From assembly GCA_038380435.1 (NCBI GenBank), contig JAWZYU010000005.1:36912001-36976000 (forward strand): DNA of 64,000 nucleotides. The letters are read 5' to 3'. The stretch comes from Ryuthela nishihirai. Lineage: Eukaryota; Arthropoda; Arachnida; Araneae; Heptathelidae. The translations under genes and the position numbers were made by a program. Each line of letters opens with the position of its first letter. Position 1 is the first letter of the stretch. The notes under the pieces were generated by a model that was not told where the DNA came from, did no database searches, and saw only the letters and a program-made list of their open reading frames with translations. Below, in pieces: positions 21,107-32,168 of the stretch.

Positions 21107-21414
21107 TTCAGGCAGAGAATCCTGCTTTTTCATTGGGTTTCGTGGTTAAGCGTAATAAGCCACGACTGGGCAAAAAAAACTCTTTGAGGGAGACTTAATG
21201 TTCCATTCTTTATTTGAAACGGAATATAGGAACATGGTAGATGCATAAAAGTCATGAAAAGTGGCAGACAAAATGGCAAGTTGCAAGATATAAGCAGATC
21301 TATTAGACTTTTGGAAAAATAATTTTTCAATATTTGAAAATTTTGAATGCTTTTAAGGACTAGTATTGGTGTTGTTAAATATTCAAACTTCCGTAACATT
21401 TAATTATAGCGTAA
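21107..21414. other. unassigned; weak FB-3 similarity
   Basis: GTTGTTAAATATTCAAACTT near 21371-21390 resembles the inner arm of FB-3 elements. Nothing else is recognised, and the 89-codon minus frame has no domain. Confidence 0.4.
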
Positions 21415-21795
21415 AGCGTTGGCTCAGTCGGCAGCGAGTCAGGCCGTAATCATTAGCACCTAGGTTCGAGTCCCAAATGCGCCATCGTTGCGATTTATCT
21501 CCGTTAACCTCCACTCTGACTTTGGTGAGAAAGGGACACCGGTGGACTTCGAAAAGTCGACGTCCTTTGGATGGAACGTTAAGCCCTGGACCCGATGAAG
21601 AAGAGATATCCTTGTGCACGTTAATTGACACGCTGAATGGCCTCGATAGCAGGCTTCCATCTGTTTTGTAGTAGCTGTCAAGTGGGTCCTCTTCCCGTTA
21701 ATATTCTCTGAGCCCTTGAGGTCCATGTGACCTGGCCATTTAGTCCAGTATAGGTAGTTGTGTGCAAAAAAGTGCTACTCAGAGTTTAAGCAACC
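21415..21795 (+). mobile_element. SINE-A, old diverged copy
   Basis: All parts from TTGGCTCAGTCGG to AAGCAACCCAAAC are present, but substitutions are frequent (for example GATGGAACGTTAAGCC). It predates the sharp copies elsewhere. Confidence 0.85.
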
Positions 21796-22366
21796 CAAAC
21801 TTTAAATTTCTAACGAATTTTGATGAAAAATCAAGATTTTGATAGATTTGATTTAGATCTTTAATTTTTCTTCAATCGCATTTTTTTTCCCCAGAAAAAT
21901 TTAAAACGTTGCAGAGCTTTTAATTTGGCACTCCGACCTGGAAATTATCCTACTAGTCAGTATATATTAAAAGCTTTTAATTTGTAAATCTTTTTTACAT
22001 ATTAAACTTATTTTTCATTTTTAAACATTTTATTTAGAAATCATTTTACATCTCATGAAACTCTTTCTCATATATCTTAAGCCTTCCCCTCTGTCTTTCT
22101 AGTTCGATAGACAGTTTATGAATAACTTTTCCGTATTTAAAGTTACGCGAGATAGTCTTCCATCAGTTTTTTCTTTTCTCAATACCTCTTGCAATGCACA
22201 TAACGTCTTTCAATAGCTTCTCCATATTAAATTCCATTGATGGCGATATTTCTTTTTGGATTCGCTCTTATATTAAAGCATTCATTCATAAATGCACTTG
22301 GCAGAACTCACGCTCATTATGCAAACATGGGATGCAGAGACTTTTGTTGAGGTTCAGCATTTCGTG
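21796..22366. other. AT-rich, no gene seen
   Basis: Single-copy-looking sequence. The 132-codon frame that starts at 22194 continues into the FB-1 array and is not a gene. Confidence 0.5.
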
Positions 22367-24083
22367 TACAGTCGCTCAAAAAAGTATCCGAACACTACGG
22401 TTGATTACAAAATTCAGAAAAAATATCAGGCAACGATTTTTTCAGAAATTAGTGATCTGGCAACCTTGGTGTCACGTGATTACAGAATTCATGAAAAATA
22501 ACGAGCGTGTACAGCAACTGTACACGCTCCAGTTACCGTTCACAGCAAACTGGAGCGTGTGCAGTTACTGTACACGCTCCAGTTTGCTGTGAACGGTAAC
22601 TGCACACGTTCAATATTTCCGTGAGTGAGCCCACACGATCTAGTATCAAAATAATATGACCACCTACAGTCTCTCAAAAAAGTAACCGAACACTATGGTT
22701 GATTACAAAATTCAGAAAAAAATATCTGGCAACGATTTTTTTAGAAATTAGTGATCTGGCAACCTTCGTGTCACGTGATTACAGAATTCAGGAAAAATAT
22801 CCGGCGCGTGTACAGCAACTGTACACGTTCCAGTTACCGTTCACAGCAAACTGGAGCGTGTGCAATTACTGTACACGCTCCAGTTTGCTGTGAACGGTAA
22901 CTGCACACGCTCAATATTTCCGTGAGTGAGCCCACACGATCTAGTATCAAAATAATATGACCACCTACAGTCGCTCAAAAAAGTATCCGAACACTATGGT
23001 TGATTACAGAATTCAGGAAAAATATCCGGAGCGTGTACAGCAACTGTACACGCTCCAGTTACCGTTCACAGCAAACTGGAGCGTGTGCAGTTACTGTACA
23101 CGCTCCAGTTTGCTGTGAACGGTAACTGCACACGCTCAATATTTACGTGAGTGAGCCCACACGATCTAGTATCAAAATAATATGGCCACCTACAGTCGCT
23201 CAAAAAAGTATCCGAACACTATTTTTGATTACAGAATTCAGGAAAAATATCCGGAGCGTGTACAGCAACTGTACACGCTCCAGTTACCGTTCACAGCAAA
23301 CTGGAGCGTGTGCAGTTACTGTACACGCTCCAGTTTGCTGTGAACGGTAACTGCACACGCTCAATATTTCCGTGAGTGAGCCCACACGATCTAGTATCAA
23401 AATAATATGACCACTTACAGTCGCTCAAAAAAGTATCCGAACACTATGGTTGATTACAGAATTCAGGAAAAATATCCGGAGCGTGTACAGCAACTGTACA
23501 CGCTCCAGTTACCGTTCACAGCAAACTGGAGCGTGTGCAGTTACTGTACACGCTCCAGTTTGCTGTGAACGGTAACTGCACACGCTCAATATTTCCGTGA
23601 GTGAGCCCACACGATCTAGTATCAAAATAATATGACCACCTACAGTCGCTCAAAAAAGTATCCGAACACTATGGTTGATTACAGAATTCAGGAAAAATAT
23701 CCGGAGCGTGTACAGCAACTGTACACGCTCCAGTTACCGTTCACAGCAAACTGGAGCGTGTGCAGTTACTGCACACTCTCCAGTTTGCTGTGAACGGTAA
23801 CTGCACACGCTCAATATTTCCGTGAGTGAGCCCACACGATCTAGTATCAAAATAATATGACCACCTACAGTCGCTCAAAAAAGTATCCGAACACTACGTT
23901 TGATTACAAAATTCAAAAAAAATATCTGGCAACGATTTTTTCAGAAATTAGTGATCTGGCAACCTTCGTGTCACGTGAGACGAAGGTTACCAGATCACTA
24001 ATTTCTAAAAAAATCGTTGCCAGATATTTTTTCTGAATTTTGTAATCAACCGTAGTGTTCGGATACTTTTTTGAACGACTGTA
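22367..24083. mobile_element. FB-1 giant foldback element with an internal array of hairpin units
   Basis: The TACAGTCNCTCAAAA-type start recurs at 22367, 22665, 22966, 23191, 23416, 23641 and 23866, giving two units of about 300 bp and four of exactly 225 bp. The last segment (23866-24083) turns back as a full palindrome ending at TA. Each 225-bp unit contains hairpin 1 (GAGCGTGTACAG CAA and complement). It also contains hairpin 2, with about 35-bp arms starting AGTTACCGTTCACAGC and almost no loop. The spacer ends AATAATATGACCACC. The 300-bp units differ by 75 bp lying between two copies of GATTACAGAATTCA, so the 225-bp form is the simple deletion product. There is no coding capacity. Termini and TA target point to Tc1/mariner mobilisation. 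Confidence 0.9.
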
Positions 24084-24374
24084 CCTTAGAATTTTTATGT
24101 GTATCTGCGAAGAGAGTCGAGTTGGCCTTTGATAGTAATGAGTGACTATTTAGTTTTCGAAACACATTATTATATTCAGTGCACCACTAAAGGCAAAAAA
24201 ATTATTCATTCGATTTTCCTTTTTATCGCAAATGGATGCATTTGTGAGCCTTCCTTCTTAATTGATGTTACTATCAATACAATCTTAATTATGTTACTAT
24301 TATACAATCTTAATTATGTTCAAGTCTCTATGAAGACAATACACTCCGCAGCTGCTTTGTTCTGTAGAGTTATA

Positions 24375-24507
24375 TACAGTCACTCAAAAACTCGTGTCAC
24401 GTGACACGAAGGTTGCTAGATCACTCATTTGTAAAAAAAGTTGCCAGATTTTTTTTCTGAATTCTGTAATCAACCATAGTGTTTGGATATTTTTTGGAGC
24501 GACTGTA
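24375..24507. mobile_element. FB-1 minimal deletion derivative
   Basis: Ends TACAGTCACTCAAAAA and GGAGCGACTGTA enclose only CTCGTGTCACGTGACACGA and one arm. The left arm is deleted almost to the terminus. Length is 133 bp, in TA context, directly abutting the FB-3 copy. Confidence 0.85.
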
Positions 24508-25440
24508 CAGCACGTTATGTCAATGGTCAGTGAGATTTAGAACTCTAGTAAGTTCTTAAATACGCAATTTTATGGGAAAATGTCGCTTGAGATAATATAA
24601 AGATCTCGTTCAAATCTATCTAAATCTCGATTTTCAACAATATTCGTCAAGTATTTAAAAAGTTGTGAAGGGCGGAATATTCAATGTCAGCAATGCCAGT
24701 TTGAATAATTGATTTGTGTTTAGTTGTTTGAGTTGTTTTACCTCTGAGCGGCGCTTTTTTCACACAATGGGCTAAATGGCCAGGTCACGAAGACCCCAAG
24801 GGCTCAAATAAGGTAGAGGAGGGGATCTACTGGACAGAAGTTGGGTGATACATGGTGGCTTCCCATCAAGGTCATCCAGCGTTGTTATTTAACGTGCTGG
24901 ATGTTCCAAACCTATCGGTGTTCCTATTGATCGAGCACAGGGTAATGCTCTCCCATACACGGGGCACGGCTAACGTCCCATGCGATGGACCGCGGCCTTT
25001 CCAAGCCTATCGGTGTCTCTAGTGACCAAGGGCAGGGCGGAGTTTTTTGCGGAGATAAATCTCAACGCTGACCCAACTGGGATTCGAACTTGAGAACTGC
25101 AGATAATTGATTTGAAAAGTTTATTTAAACAGTTTAAAACGAAAGCAATACCCGTTATGATAAACTTTATCAAGATGTGTAAAAGCATTTTTAACATTTC
25201 GCGTAATCGTTATTTAACTTTTCATCAAGTGTGAACGATTTTTTTTGCAGAATGTGTTCAATTTTGTTAAATGTTTAAGCTTCTACAACTCTTCAACTAA
25301 TGAACGAATATTATTTGAAACAGACATTTAGATAAATAAAGGTCTCCTTTTAATCTATCTTCAGCTTTATTTTCAATAAAAATCTTATTTAAAAAGTTAC
25401 TGAGCTCTAACTTTCAGTTTACTATTGGCGTAACATGAAA
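24508..25440. mobile_element. FB-3 foldback element, copy a, interrupted by a SINE-A
   Basis: The left arm (about 24515-24700; CTCGATTTTCAACAATATTCG) and right arm (about 25260-25430; its diverged complement with CAGCTTTATTTTCAATAA) are inverted. They match the FB-3 copies at 39391 and 59345. Terminal sequences are too decayed to state a TSD. Confidence 0.7.
24717..25102 (-). mobile_element. SINE-A inside FB-3, head-truncated
   Basis: A perfect 12-bp TSD, ATAATTGATTTG (24705-24716 and 25103-25114). The copy ends at GAACTGCAG, so boxes A and most of B are missing. An internal rearrangement duplicates the AACCTATCGGTGT segment (24909-24930 and 25003-25020). Confidence 0.93.
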
Positions 25441-25477
25441 CTAACATGTACTTAATAAACTATTGGCGTAGCATGTA

Positions 25478-25756
25478 TACTCCCAGCCCTGCCCACGGCC
25501 AGTAGGGGACACCGATGGGCTTGGAAAGACCGCCGTCCGTCGGATGGGACGTTAAGCCGTGGCCCAGTGTGCGGGAGAGCCATACCCTGCGCACGTTAAA
25601 GAACACGCTGGATGGCCTTGATGGGAGGCTACCATCTGTCTCCCAACGGCTGTTCCAGTAGATGCCCTCTCACAACCTTCTCTGGCCTTTTTGCCCATGG
25701 TGAGCCAAAAAAATGGCCATGGTGCCGCTCATAGGTAAAACTATTCAACACAACAA
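25478..25756 (+). mobile_element. SINE-A, 5'-truncated
   Basis: TSD CGTAGCATGTA / CGTAACATGTA (25467-25477, 25757-25767; one mismatch). It starts at CTCCCAGCCCTGCCCACGG. A small internal duplication of ATGGTG-CC occurs near the 3' end. Confidence 0.9.
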
Positions 25757-25767
25757 CGTAACATGTA

Positions 25768-26345
25768 CCAAATAAAGTGACCGCCTAGTGTATAAACAAC
25801 GGGAGAGAATTTGCGTGAAATTTTTATTACGATACCAATGTCCGTTGGTTGACTTCACTGTCTCGCATGTTCCAGTCCACGTAGTTCAAAGCCACACGAG
25901 GCGAGGAAGAGGGAGATACGAATCAATGGAGCGAATTTGAAAACTTGAAGGAGACCACTCCTTTAGGGTTCTGCGTGGATGCCAGACGCCACTGCTAAGC
26001 TTGAGTTCATAGTAGCATGTATTAATTCGGATTGTATGACAATTAGATTAATATAAATGTTTCATTGTTATTTCTGTACTTTGGGGCGCAAATCGTATAC
26101 ACAGCTGTTCAGGCCCGCATCAAGCAAGAAACAAAGGGAGTGAGGAGTAATCCCAGTGAAAAAGAAGGGAGCCAAAATTAAGCCGGAATGCCATTTTAAT
26201 GTACACGTTTTTCCTCCGTTTAGTGGTCTTTAACAAATTTCTTGAAAAAATCATCATCTATTTTATTTACTTTGCATAACGTTTTCAGTACGAAATCGTC
26301 TCACGAAGCTAAAAAGCTTGTCCGCAGGAATCCAAATGCAGGATT
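25768..26345. other. unassigned
   Basis: No gene or shared repeat is seen. The minus-strand frame at 26263-26481 overlaps SINE-B and is rejected. Confidence 0.5.
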
Positions 26346-26545
26346 CAATAAAAAAAAATAAATATCCCCTCAAGCAGCTGCTTGCCACAGAGGTCTGGCA
26401 GAAACCTGTCAGTTTATAAGTCATAGTAGAAAGTCTGTGAGGATGGCGGGACCTTAGCAGAAAGACAACACAAACATCCATGCCTTACTTTATGACTCGA
26501 ACCCAGGTCCCTTTGATCAGTTGCCAAGCATGCTAACCATTCGGA
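26346..26545 (-). mobile_element. SINE-B copy 2
   Basis: The tail (A-rich on the plus strand, then TAAATATCCCCTCAAGC), body (AGCAGCTGCTTGCCACAGAGG) and head (ACTCGAACCCAGGTCCC) match copy 1 with more substitutions. No clean TSD was found. Confidence 0.85.
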
Positions 26546-27141
26546 GTCATAATATTATTAAAAATAAACTGAATATTAACAATTAATAATACATACCACA
26601 GAGTAAACAGTTGTTAATATTTTTCTAAAACCATGTCTTAAACTTTTTTAATATCTCTATTTTTTTTAAATTAAATAACTCCTCAGGTATACTGTTGAAC
26701 ACAGAGGGAATTTCATAATTTCTACATATTTTCCCATAATTTTTTTAAAATGTGGTCATTTGTATTATTTACTTTTAGATTTATATCTAGTATTTTTATT
26801 ATGATTAATCTTGAATATAAAAATATTATCAAAATAATACCAACGTATTAATTTTTATTTATATAATTGACTGATAGGTAATATATTCATAATAATGTAG
26901 CCCTTATTAACATAAGGAGTTTATTTTTGTTAGTTGGTACAATGTCTAACAGATGTATTTTGAAGGTTTCTTATTTTAACTGTATGTGAAGCACATTTTA
27001 CCATAAATAGTTAAACTATAGGTTACGACTGATTCTCCAATTGCGTGATAAACCATTTGACAGATATTTAATGGCAAGATAGCACGCATTCTGGGCAAAT
27101 CACAGAGCAGTGTCTTAATTTGCCACGAACATAATTCATAT

Positions 27142-27540
27142 CAGTGGTTCTCAGAGGGTGTGCTGCGAAATTTCCGATTATATTGCAGATAAAAGGATTT
27201 TTATAAACCTTTTCCTGCTACAATCTGCTACTGATTCTTCATTTAATATTTTTTTCGTTTAATGAAAAATTTATCCATATTAAATCTTAACGTTAAAAAC
27301 AAAATTAACACAAAACATTCTAATAACACTTACATCGTATGCACTAATCAAATACACGTCTGAGCTTGAGCAGAATAACTCTGCGCTTACAAACGACTCC
27401 ACAGAAATGGCGATTATTGAAGGAAAACTGCGCATGCGTGAATCACCGTAGTGCTGCCAACTTAAATTTCTAATGTGTGCCGCGAGTATTCAAGGCGAAA
27501 AATAGTGTGCCGTGAGCAAAAAAAAGTTTGAGAATCACTT
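27142..27540. mobile_element. hAT-like non-autonomous element
   Basis: The left end CAGTGGTTCTCAGAGGGTG and the inverted right end AAGTGATTCTCAAAC (reverse strand, 27540-27526) resemble the CAGTGGTTCTCAAAC termini known from hAT elements. It interrupts the LINE between the SSVKYLALIVD block and the C-terminal part. The 8-bp target duplication is poor (ATTCATAT against ATTTATTC), so the superfamily rests on the termini. No transposase. Confidence 0.65.
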
Positions 27541-28289
27541 ATTTATTCCATCTGAACAAATCTATCAACAATCAGAGCTAGATACTTCACAGATGAAACT
27601 CTTTCAATAATATCAACACCTGCAATTATTTGAAATGTTAGTGGCCACATTTTATAGACAACTAAGTGAATGATGTAAAATGTGATTGGTTTCAGGAATT
27701 GAGATATTAGGTAACTGGAAGTACATGGCCTTAGAATTGTTTGTATTTAAATATATAAATTGTTTTGTAACCATATTGAAAGAGTATTTAAATCATTTTG
27801 TAGGTCGCTATTAACTTTTTCAAAATTTTTACCACTGCTTAAGATCAATGTCTTCAGCATGTAAATAGACAAAAGAGTTAATCTTTACATTTCTGATATC
27901 ATTTATATAGATAATGAAAAGTAATGGTCGAGTACAGAACCTTAGGGGTCTCCTTAGTAAACTTGACTTCACTAGTGACGTTACTAGTTTTTGTTACAAT
28001 AAGTCGATTTTTTAAGCAATTTTTAATGAAATAAAATAGATGCTCCCTAATACCTACGTTATGCAGTTAATTGAGCAAGTTCTTATGATCTAATGGGTCG
28101 AATGCCTTTTGAAAATCAAGGAATTGTTTCAACCCTTGTTTAAGCTTGCATTTAATCAGAAAAATGCTCCAGTAAATTTAGTGTTCTTGCGTTTCGTCGG
28201 AAAGCAAATTGGTTTTTAGAAATAAGCTCACATTTTTCTAGGCGATCCATAAGTACATTTGCAACATGCTTTTAAGTTATTTTTTAACT

Positions 28290-28470
28290 GCTGGCAGTGG
28301 CTACTGATCTAAGGGACCTGGGTTCGAGCCCCGGGTAAGGCATGGATGTTTGTGTTGTTTCTCTGCCGAGGTCCTGCCATTCTCACATATTTTCTACTAT
28401 GGCATATAAACTGACAGGCTCCTGTCAGACCTCTGTGGCAAGCAGCTGCTTGAGGGGGTATTTATTTATA
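28290..28470 (+). mobile_element. SINE-B copy 3, inside the LINE relic
   Basis: Head from CAGTGGCTACTGATC with box B GGTTCGAGCCC, body to GCTTGAGGGGGTATTTATT. It sits between RT motif 1 and the QFAF block of the LINE. A near TSD (TTAAGTTATTTT left, TTAATTATTTT right) supports retroposition. The box A half of the head is lost. Confidence 0.85.
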
Positions 28471-29425
28471 TTTAATTATTTTAGTATAGAAATAAGTCTA
28501 TAATTATCAAACTGCTGCTTTCATCCTGATATGTAAATTGATCCAATGATTGAAGTTTTAAGTTCAATAGGAATTATGCGGGCATTATAAATTCTACTTA
28601 GTAATTTATAAACCTGCTCTGAAAGAATAAATCCAAAAAGTTGGAGATCTGTATACTTGATATTATCAATGCCAGGATATTTTTTACAACCAAAACTCAT
28701 AATAATATTGTGTACTTTCAAATGTGTTATATCAGGAAGAAAAATTATTTGTGGGCGTGTGCTATGTGTGTGATGAGATCTAACGGAGGAGTTGAAATTA
28801 TTAGACTGTTGATCATGTGTTTCCTGAAGCTTACACACAACATTTGAAAAATAATCGTTAAAACCATTTGCAATGTCGTCAGTGGAATTCAGTGTTTAAT
28901 GTTCTGCATAATTACATCATCAACAAAATACTTACGTACGTATGCTGACGACCAGTGATTTCTTTAATCCTTTATCATGTTGAATTGAATAATTTTATTC
29001 GAAAAAAACTTTTTCTTTGCTCCTCGAATCTCATTTGTGATTTCATTTCTTAATGTTGTTTAACTGTCCTGTATTTTTCATTAGTTTTGTTGTTCTTAAC
29101 CTTTATCCATGCTTAATGTCTTTGCTCCATTTGGTCCTTTATTTCTGTTGTAATCCTTTCTTTGTTGCATCTGATATTTTTCCCCCTTTGTGGAGTAGTA
29201 TACTAATTATTTGAGCCCCGCTTAAATTCATTCTTGTTTCTTACAATTGATTATAAATTTTAATTGGACAATTTAAATGACCACTCGTTGTATACCAATC
29301 AATACTTTGCAATTATATTTTATCCTTAGTTATTAATATGTTTTATTAATAATTTATAGTTATTATTTAATTTTATTTATTTTTTTCTGCATTTCGTTTT
29401 TTTTTTGATATTTTGTCTAATATTG

Positions 29426-29659
29426 CTATAACAGGACAATGATCAGCAATTTTTGTTGGTAGATGAGTGTTGTCCAAGAAAAATTAGTTATTTTAGCATA
29501 AATGTGATCAATGTATGTTAGATCATTGTTTCTAGTAGAAAGTGAAGTTTTATCCGTTATTATTAAAACTAAAAATTTATTACACAAACGGAATGTCATC
29601 TTATTCCTTGTAGGATTTACGAAAAACGCCAAGAGAACAGAAATTAGAAAAATAAACAC
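29426..29659 (-). pseudogene. endonuclease-domain end of the minus-strand LINE
   Basis: The 77-codon open frame contains STRNNDLTYIDHIYAKI, which fits the region where apurinic-type LINE endonucleases have a (T..)IDHIF block. In another frame just beyond, ADHCPVIAILDKIS matches the final S/T-DH-P motif with Ala in place of Ser/Thr. The catalytic N-terminal motifs were not found upstream. Confidence 0.6.
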
Positions 29660-29665
29660 ATTCTT

Positions 29666-30845
29666 TATCGCCTATTCATTCTTTTTCTTTCAAGTAATGC
29701 TCATCTTTCTGCTCTCAATATTCATCTTAAGTGCTTTTCTAAGGAAATAACTTCAAAAATTAAAAAAATGTTTATCAAAATATTTTCTCATTCACTCTTC
29801 AGAAATTCCCAACAGATTTTTTTTTACATTCAGTTTTCTATATCTTTAAGTAATTCTCGAATCGAACAAATTGAATTTTCAGCTATTTGCATACTAATAA
29901 AGAATCACAAGAGCGGACATTTTTCAATAAACATATCTTACAAGCAGATGCTCATTAATAAGTCTCATTAATTCATTCCTTTGAAGAGGATTATTCAATA
30001 ATTCTCTTTTACTTGTTTAGATGATTCCAAACTAAGTAGAGAAATAACACTTGTTTGGGAAAAGGGTTTTGGACATTTGGTCCTATGTTCCGAAACCATG
30101 CGTTGAAATTGCATATAAATTGAACAACTAAGAGGAAAATGCATAATTCACTTCCTGTCTAATGCAAATGGAAGTAAAGTTTCCAGTCGGCGTTTTAATT
30201 GGCAATTTAAATTTTAAGGCCAGTCAAACTTTCTAACATTTCGGTGGAAGTTACTTCAAGTTAGTCATCTTCTCAAACAAATAAAAGCTATTTAAAGTGT
30301 TGACAGACATGTTGATTTATTGAATTACAAAATGAATTACAAAAAGGTCTTAAAATAACCTTGAATTTTATAATTTTTTTTATAAAAATTTCTTATAGTT
30401 GCCAAGTGCTCCTTTTTTTTCAGAATTTACTCAAATTTGGCTTAATATTAAAAAAACAAATTTTGCGCTTTATTTTTAGATTTACTATTTTTTTTAAGAT
30501 AAGCTGCTCCTGAATTTAACAATGACCTTTTTTTTTTCCAAAGGGAGAATTGTAACTAGAAGGACGCATATCGACTCCTGGTGCATATGAGAATCTCGTT
30601 TTCAAGGTTTTAATTTGAGCAAGCGGATGATGGGGAAAATGCAAATAGTATTTCATTAGTAAATATACAACATCAAAGTATTCGTCTTTTAATTCTTAAA
30701 TCTAAAAAGTTGCATCTCCCACAATTCTTTCGTAAAAGCGAATAGATTATTTCTGTTAGTGGAATATCTCTTAAAAACTACCACTAATTTTTCAAATTTC
30801 TACACTATACATATTATTTGTAAAAGTCGATAACAGCTGAATTCC
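29666..30845. other. AT-rich, no gene seen
   Basis: Long A/T tracts. It could hold the lost 5' part of the minus-strand LINE, but no motif (WNxNG, SETHL, zinc knuckle) was found in any frame by eye. Confidence 0.45.
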
Positions 30846-30849
30846 GAAT

Positions 30850-31515
30850 CTTGGACTTGGAGCTCAGACCTTGAAGGGCGAAGACGTACTTCTGCCTCGC
30901 CAAAGAACATATAAGGAAAAGAAGTTCAGCTTTGACAAAGCGTAAGTGGCGACCTCAAGTGGTGTTTCGATTCGTATCGTGCATTTGTTTAAGCTGGGAA
31001 GCAAACCATAAGGGGCAAAGGAATTATGCATAAAAAAATTTATATTGTAAAAAAGAAAAAAAGTAACTGCACTTTGTATTTGAAAAAAATAATATCATGA
31101 TTTTAATAAAGGTTTATTTTCTCCATTGGAATTATTTTTCGTTGAACGAGCATTATTATAAATTGAACGGATAGAGAAGATTTAAAATTAGCCTGAAGTT
31201 AATTTGTAGAATAAATTATTACAATTAGAAGCTTTCTTGGTTGCCTAGAAACAGGAAACAGAATTAATAATATACTCTGCAAGGATATCAATTAGGAAAT
31301 TATTACATAGGAAAAGCGAAGAGAATGGAAGTTGACAATAACATGTAATTACAAAAGCGTTCGTCCCCTGTAATATTCGTTTCACTTCTACGCCAAATGC
31401 ACGATACTCGATTTTACATTAATCTCTATGGAAGCTTAACTTCTCCCTCTACATTCTTTGGCCTCGCCCCAGACCGAAAAACCCTGCACTTGGAGCTCAG
31501 ACTTTGAAGAGAGCG
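30850..31515. repeat. foldback element with inner inverted arms and flanking direct repeats
   Basis: Inner arms: CCAAAGAAC..AAGTTCAGCTT with CGTATCGTGCATTTG (about 30899-30990) pair with CAAATGCACGATACTCG..CATTCTTTGG (about 31395-31461). Outside them, ACTTGGAGCTCAGAC-TTGAAG lies in direct orientation at about 30856 and 31486. The AT-rich centre has no coding signal. Confidence 0.6.
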
Positions 31516-31737
31516 GACGTGTTTTTGTTTAGCTCCAAGAAGTAAGTTAGCTAAACTTCTACTTAAATAGCCCATTTCTTATATGCCCAATAGCTTTGAG
31601 TGAGATCGGGTATCCAACCCTGGTGGAGCCCTTGGTCGGTAGGATAGGTTAGAAATAGCTTATTTTATATTTAAATTGTTAGTATATGTTTAGGATTTCA
31701 GAGATTTCAAGTTGAAATCTTTACATATTTTCTGAAT

Positions 31738-31990
31738 AGCAGTGTTTTCACTGCTATTCTGATTCTTCCTTCTTTAGGAAGTTCCTCTTTTAGTTCCTCT
31801 TTTAGGTTAAATATTTATTATACTTTCTATTTTAACTGACAAATATTTATTTGTCAGTTATCATATTTTTATTAAACTTCCGTCGAAGATTTTTGTTTTC
31901 AAAAGTGCTGCCGTTGCGGCACTTGTTCGATTTCAACTGTCATTATTTAACTGACAGTTTTCTTTCTACTTTCGTAAACTTCTGTTGAAG
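31738..31990 (+). repeat. hairpin-rich leader upstream of the Jockey-like LINE
   Basis: Successive palindromes: AGCAGTG-TTTT-CACTGCT, AACTGACAAAT..ATTTGTCAGTT, AAGTGCTGCCGTTGCGGCACTT, and AACTGTCATTATTTAACTGACAGTT. The pair AAACTTCCGTCGAAG and AAACTTCTGTTGAAG repeats about 110 bp apart. It lies immediately upstream of ORF1, so it may be the element's 5' UTR; that link is inference. Confidence 0.55.
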
Positions 31991-32168
31991 TTTTTGCCAA
32001 TAAAATATTATTCGTTTGAACTGTGGAATCCACGTCAACCAATGTGAGTTCCAATTACTTTGAAATTGTTGTATATTTCATATTACTTATATTTCATTTA
32101 TTTTAACCTTTTTAAATTATAATCTGAAATTTGATTATTTCGTTTTGTGAAAATCACAGAGTTTCACA

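Larger units (their letters stand above)
26600..28838 (-). pseudogene. reverse-transcriptase relic of the minus-strand LINE
   Basis: Reading right to left, fragments in shifting frames match RT motifs. They are PGIDNIKYTDLQLFGF and ARIIPIELKTSII (before 28520), DNYRLISIL (motif 1, about 28500), QFAFRRNARTLNLLE (about 28200), FLDFQKAFDPLDH (motif A, about 28110), RPLLFIIYINDI (after motif B, about 27910), a decayed LHAEDIDL where YADD is expected (about 27850), and SSVKYLALIVD (thumb, about 27580). A C-terminal NHNKNTRYKS follows near 26790. The catalytic YADD box is altered to AED, and many stops and frameshifts are present, so it cannot be active. Clade assignment (CR1 or Jockey side) needs a tree. 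Confidence 0.75.
26550..29665 (-). mobile_element. decayed LINE (non-LTR retrotransposon), minus strand, with two insertions
   Basis: Order on the minus strand: the end of an endonuclease domain (about 29660-29420), RT motifs (about 28840-27800), and a C-terminal region with NHNKNTRYKS (about 26790). This is the EN-RT layout of CR1/Jockey-type elements. A hAT-like element (27142-27540) and a SINE-B (28290-28470) are inserted. The 5' start cannot be placed and may lie in the unassigned AT-rich stretch above 29665. Confidence 0.75.

Noticed and set aside
22194..23350. Frames with YSRSKKYPNTMVDYRIQKK or TANWSVCSYCTRSSLL, which look like a conserved peptide family
   Set aside because: They are translations of FB-1 palindromes and hairpins, and the same peptide arises from both strands.
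30000..30840. Host gene or ORF1 of the minus-strand LINE in the AT-rich stretch
   Set aside because: No open frame above background and no zinc-knuckle or endonuclease motif in any frame by eye.
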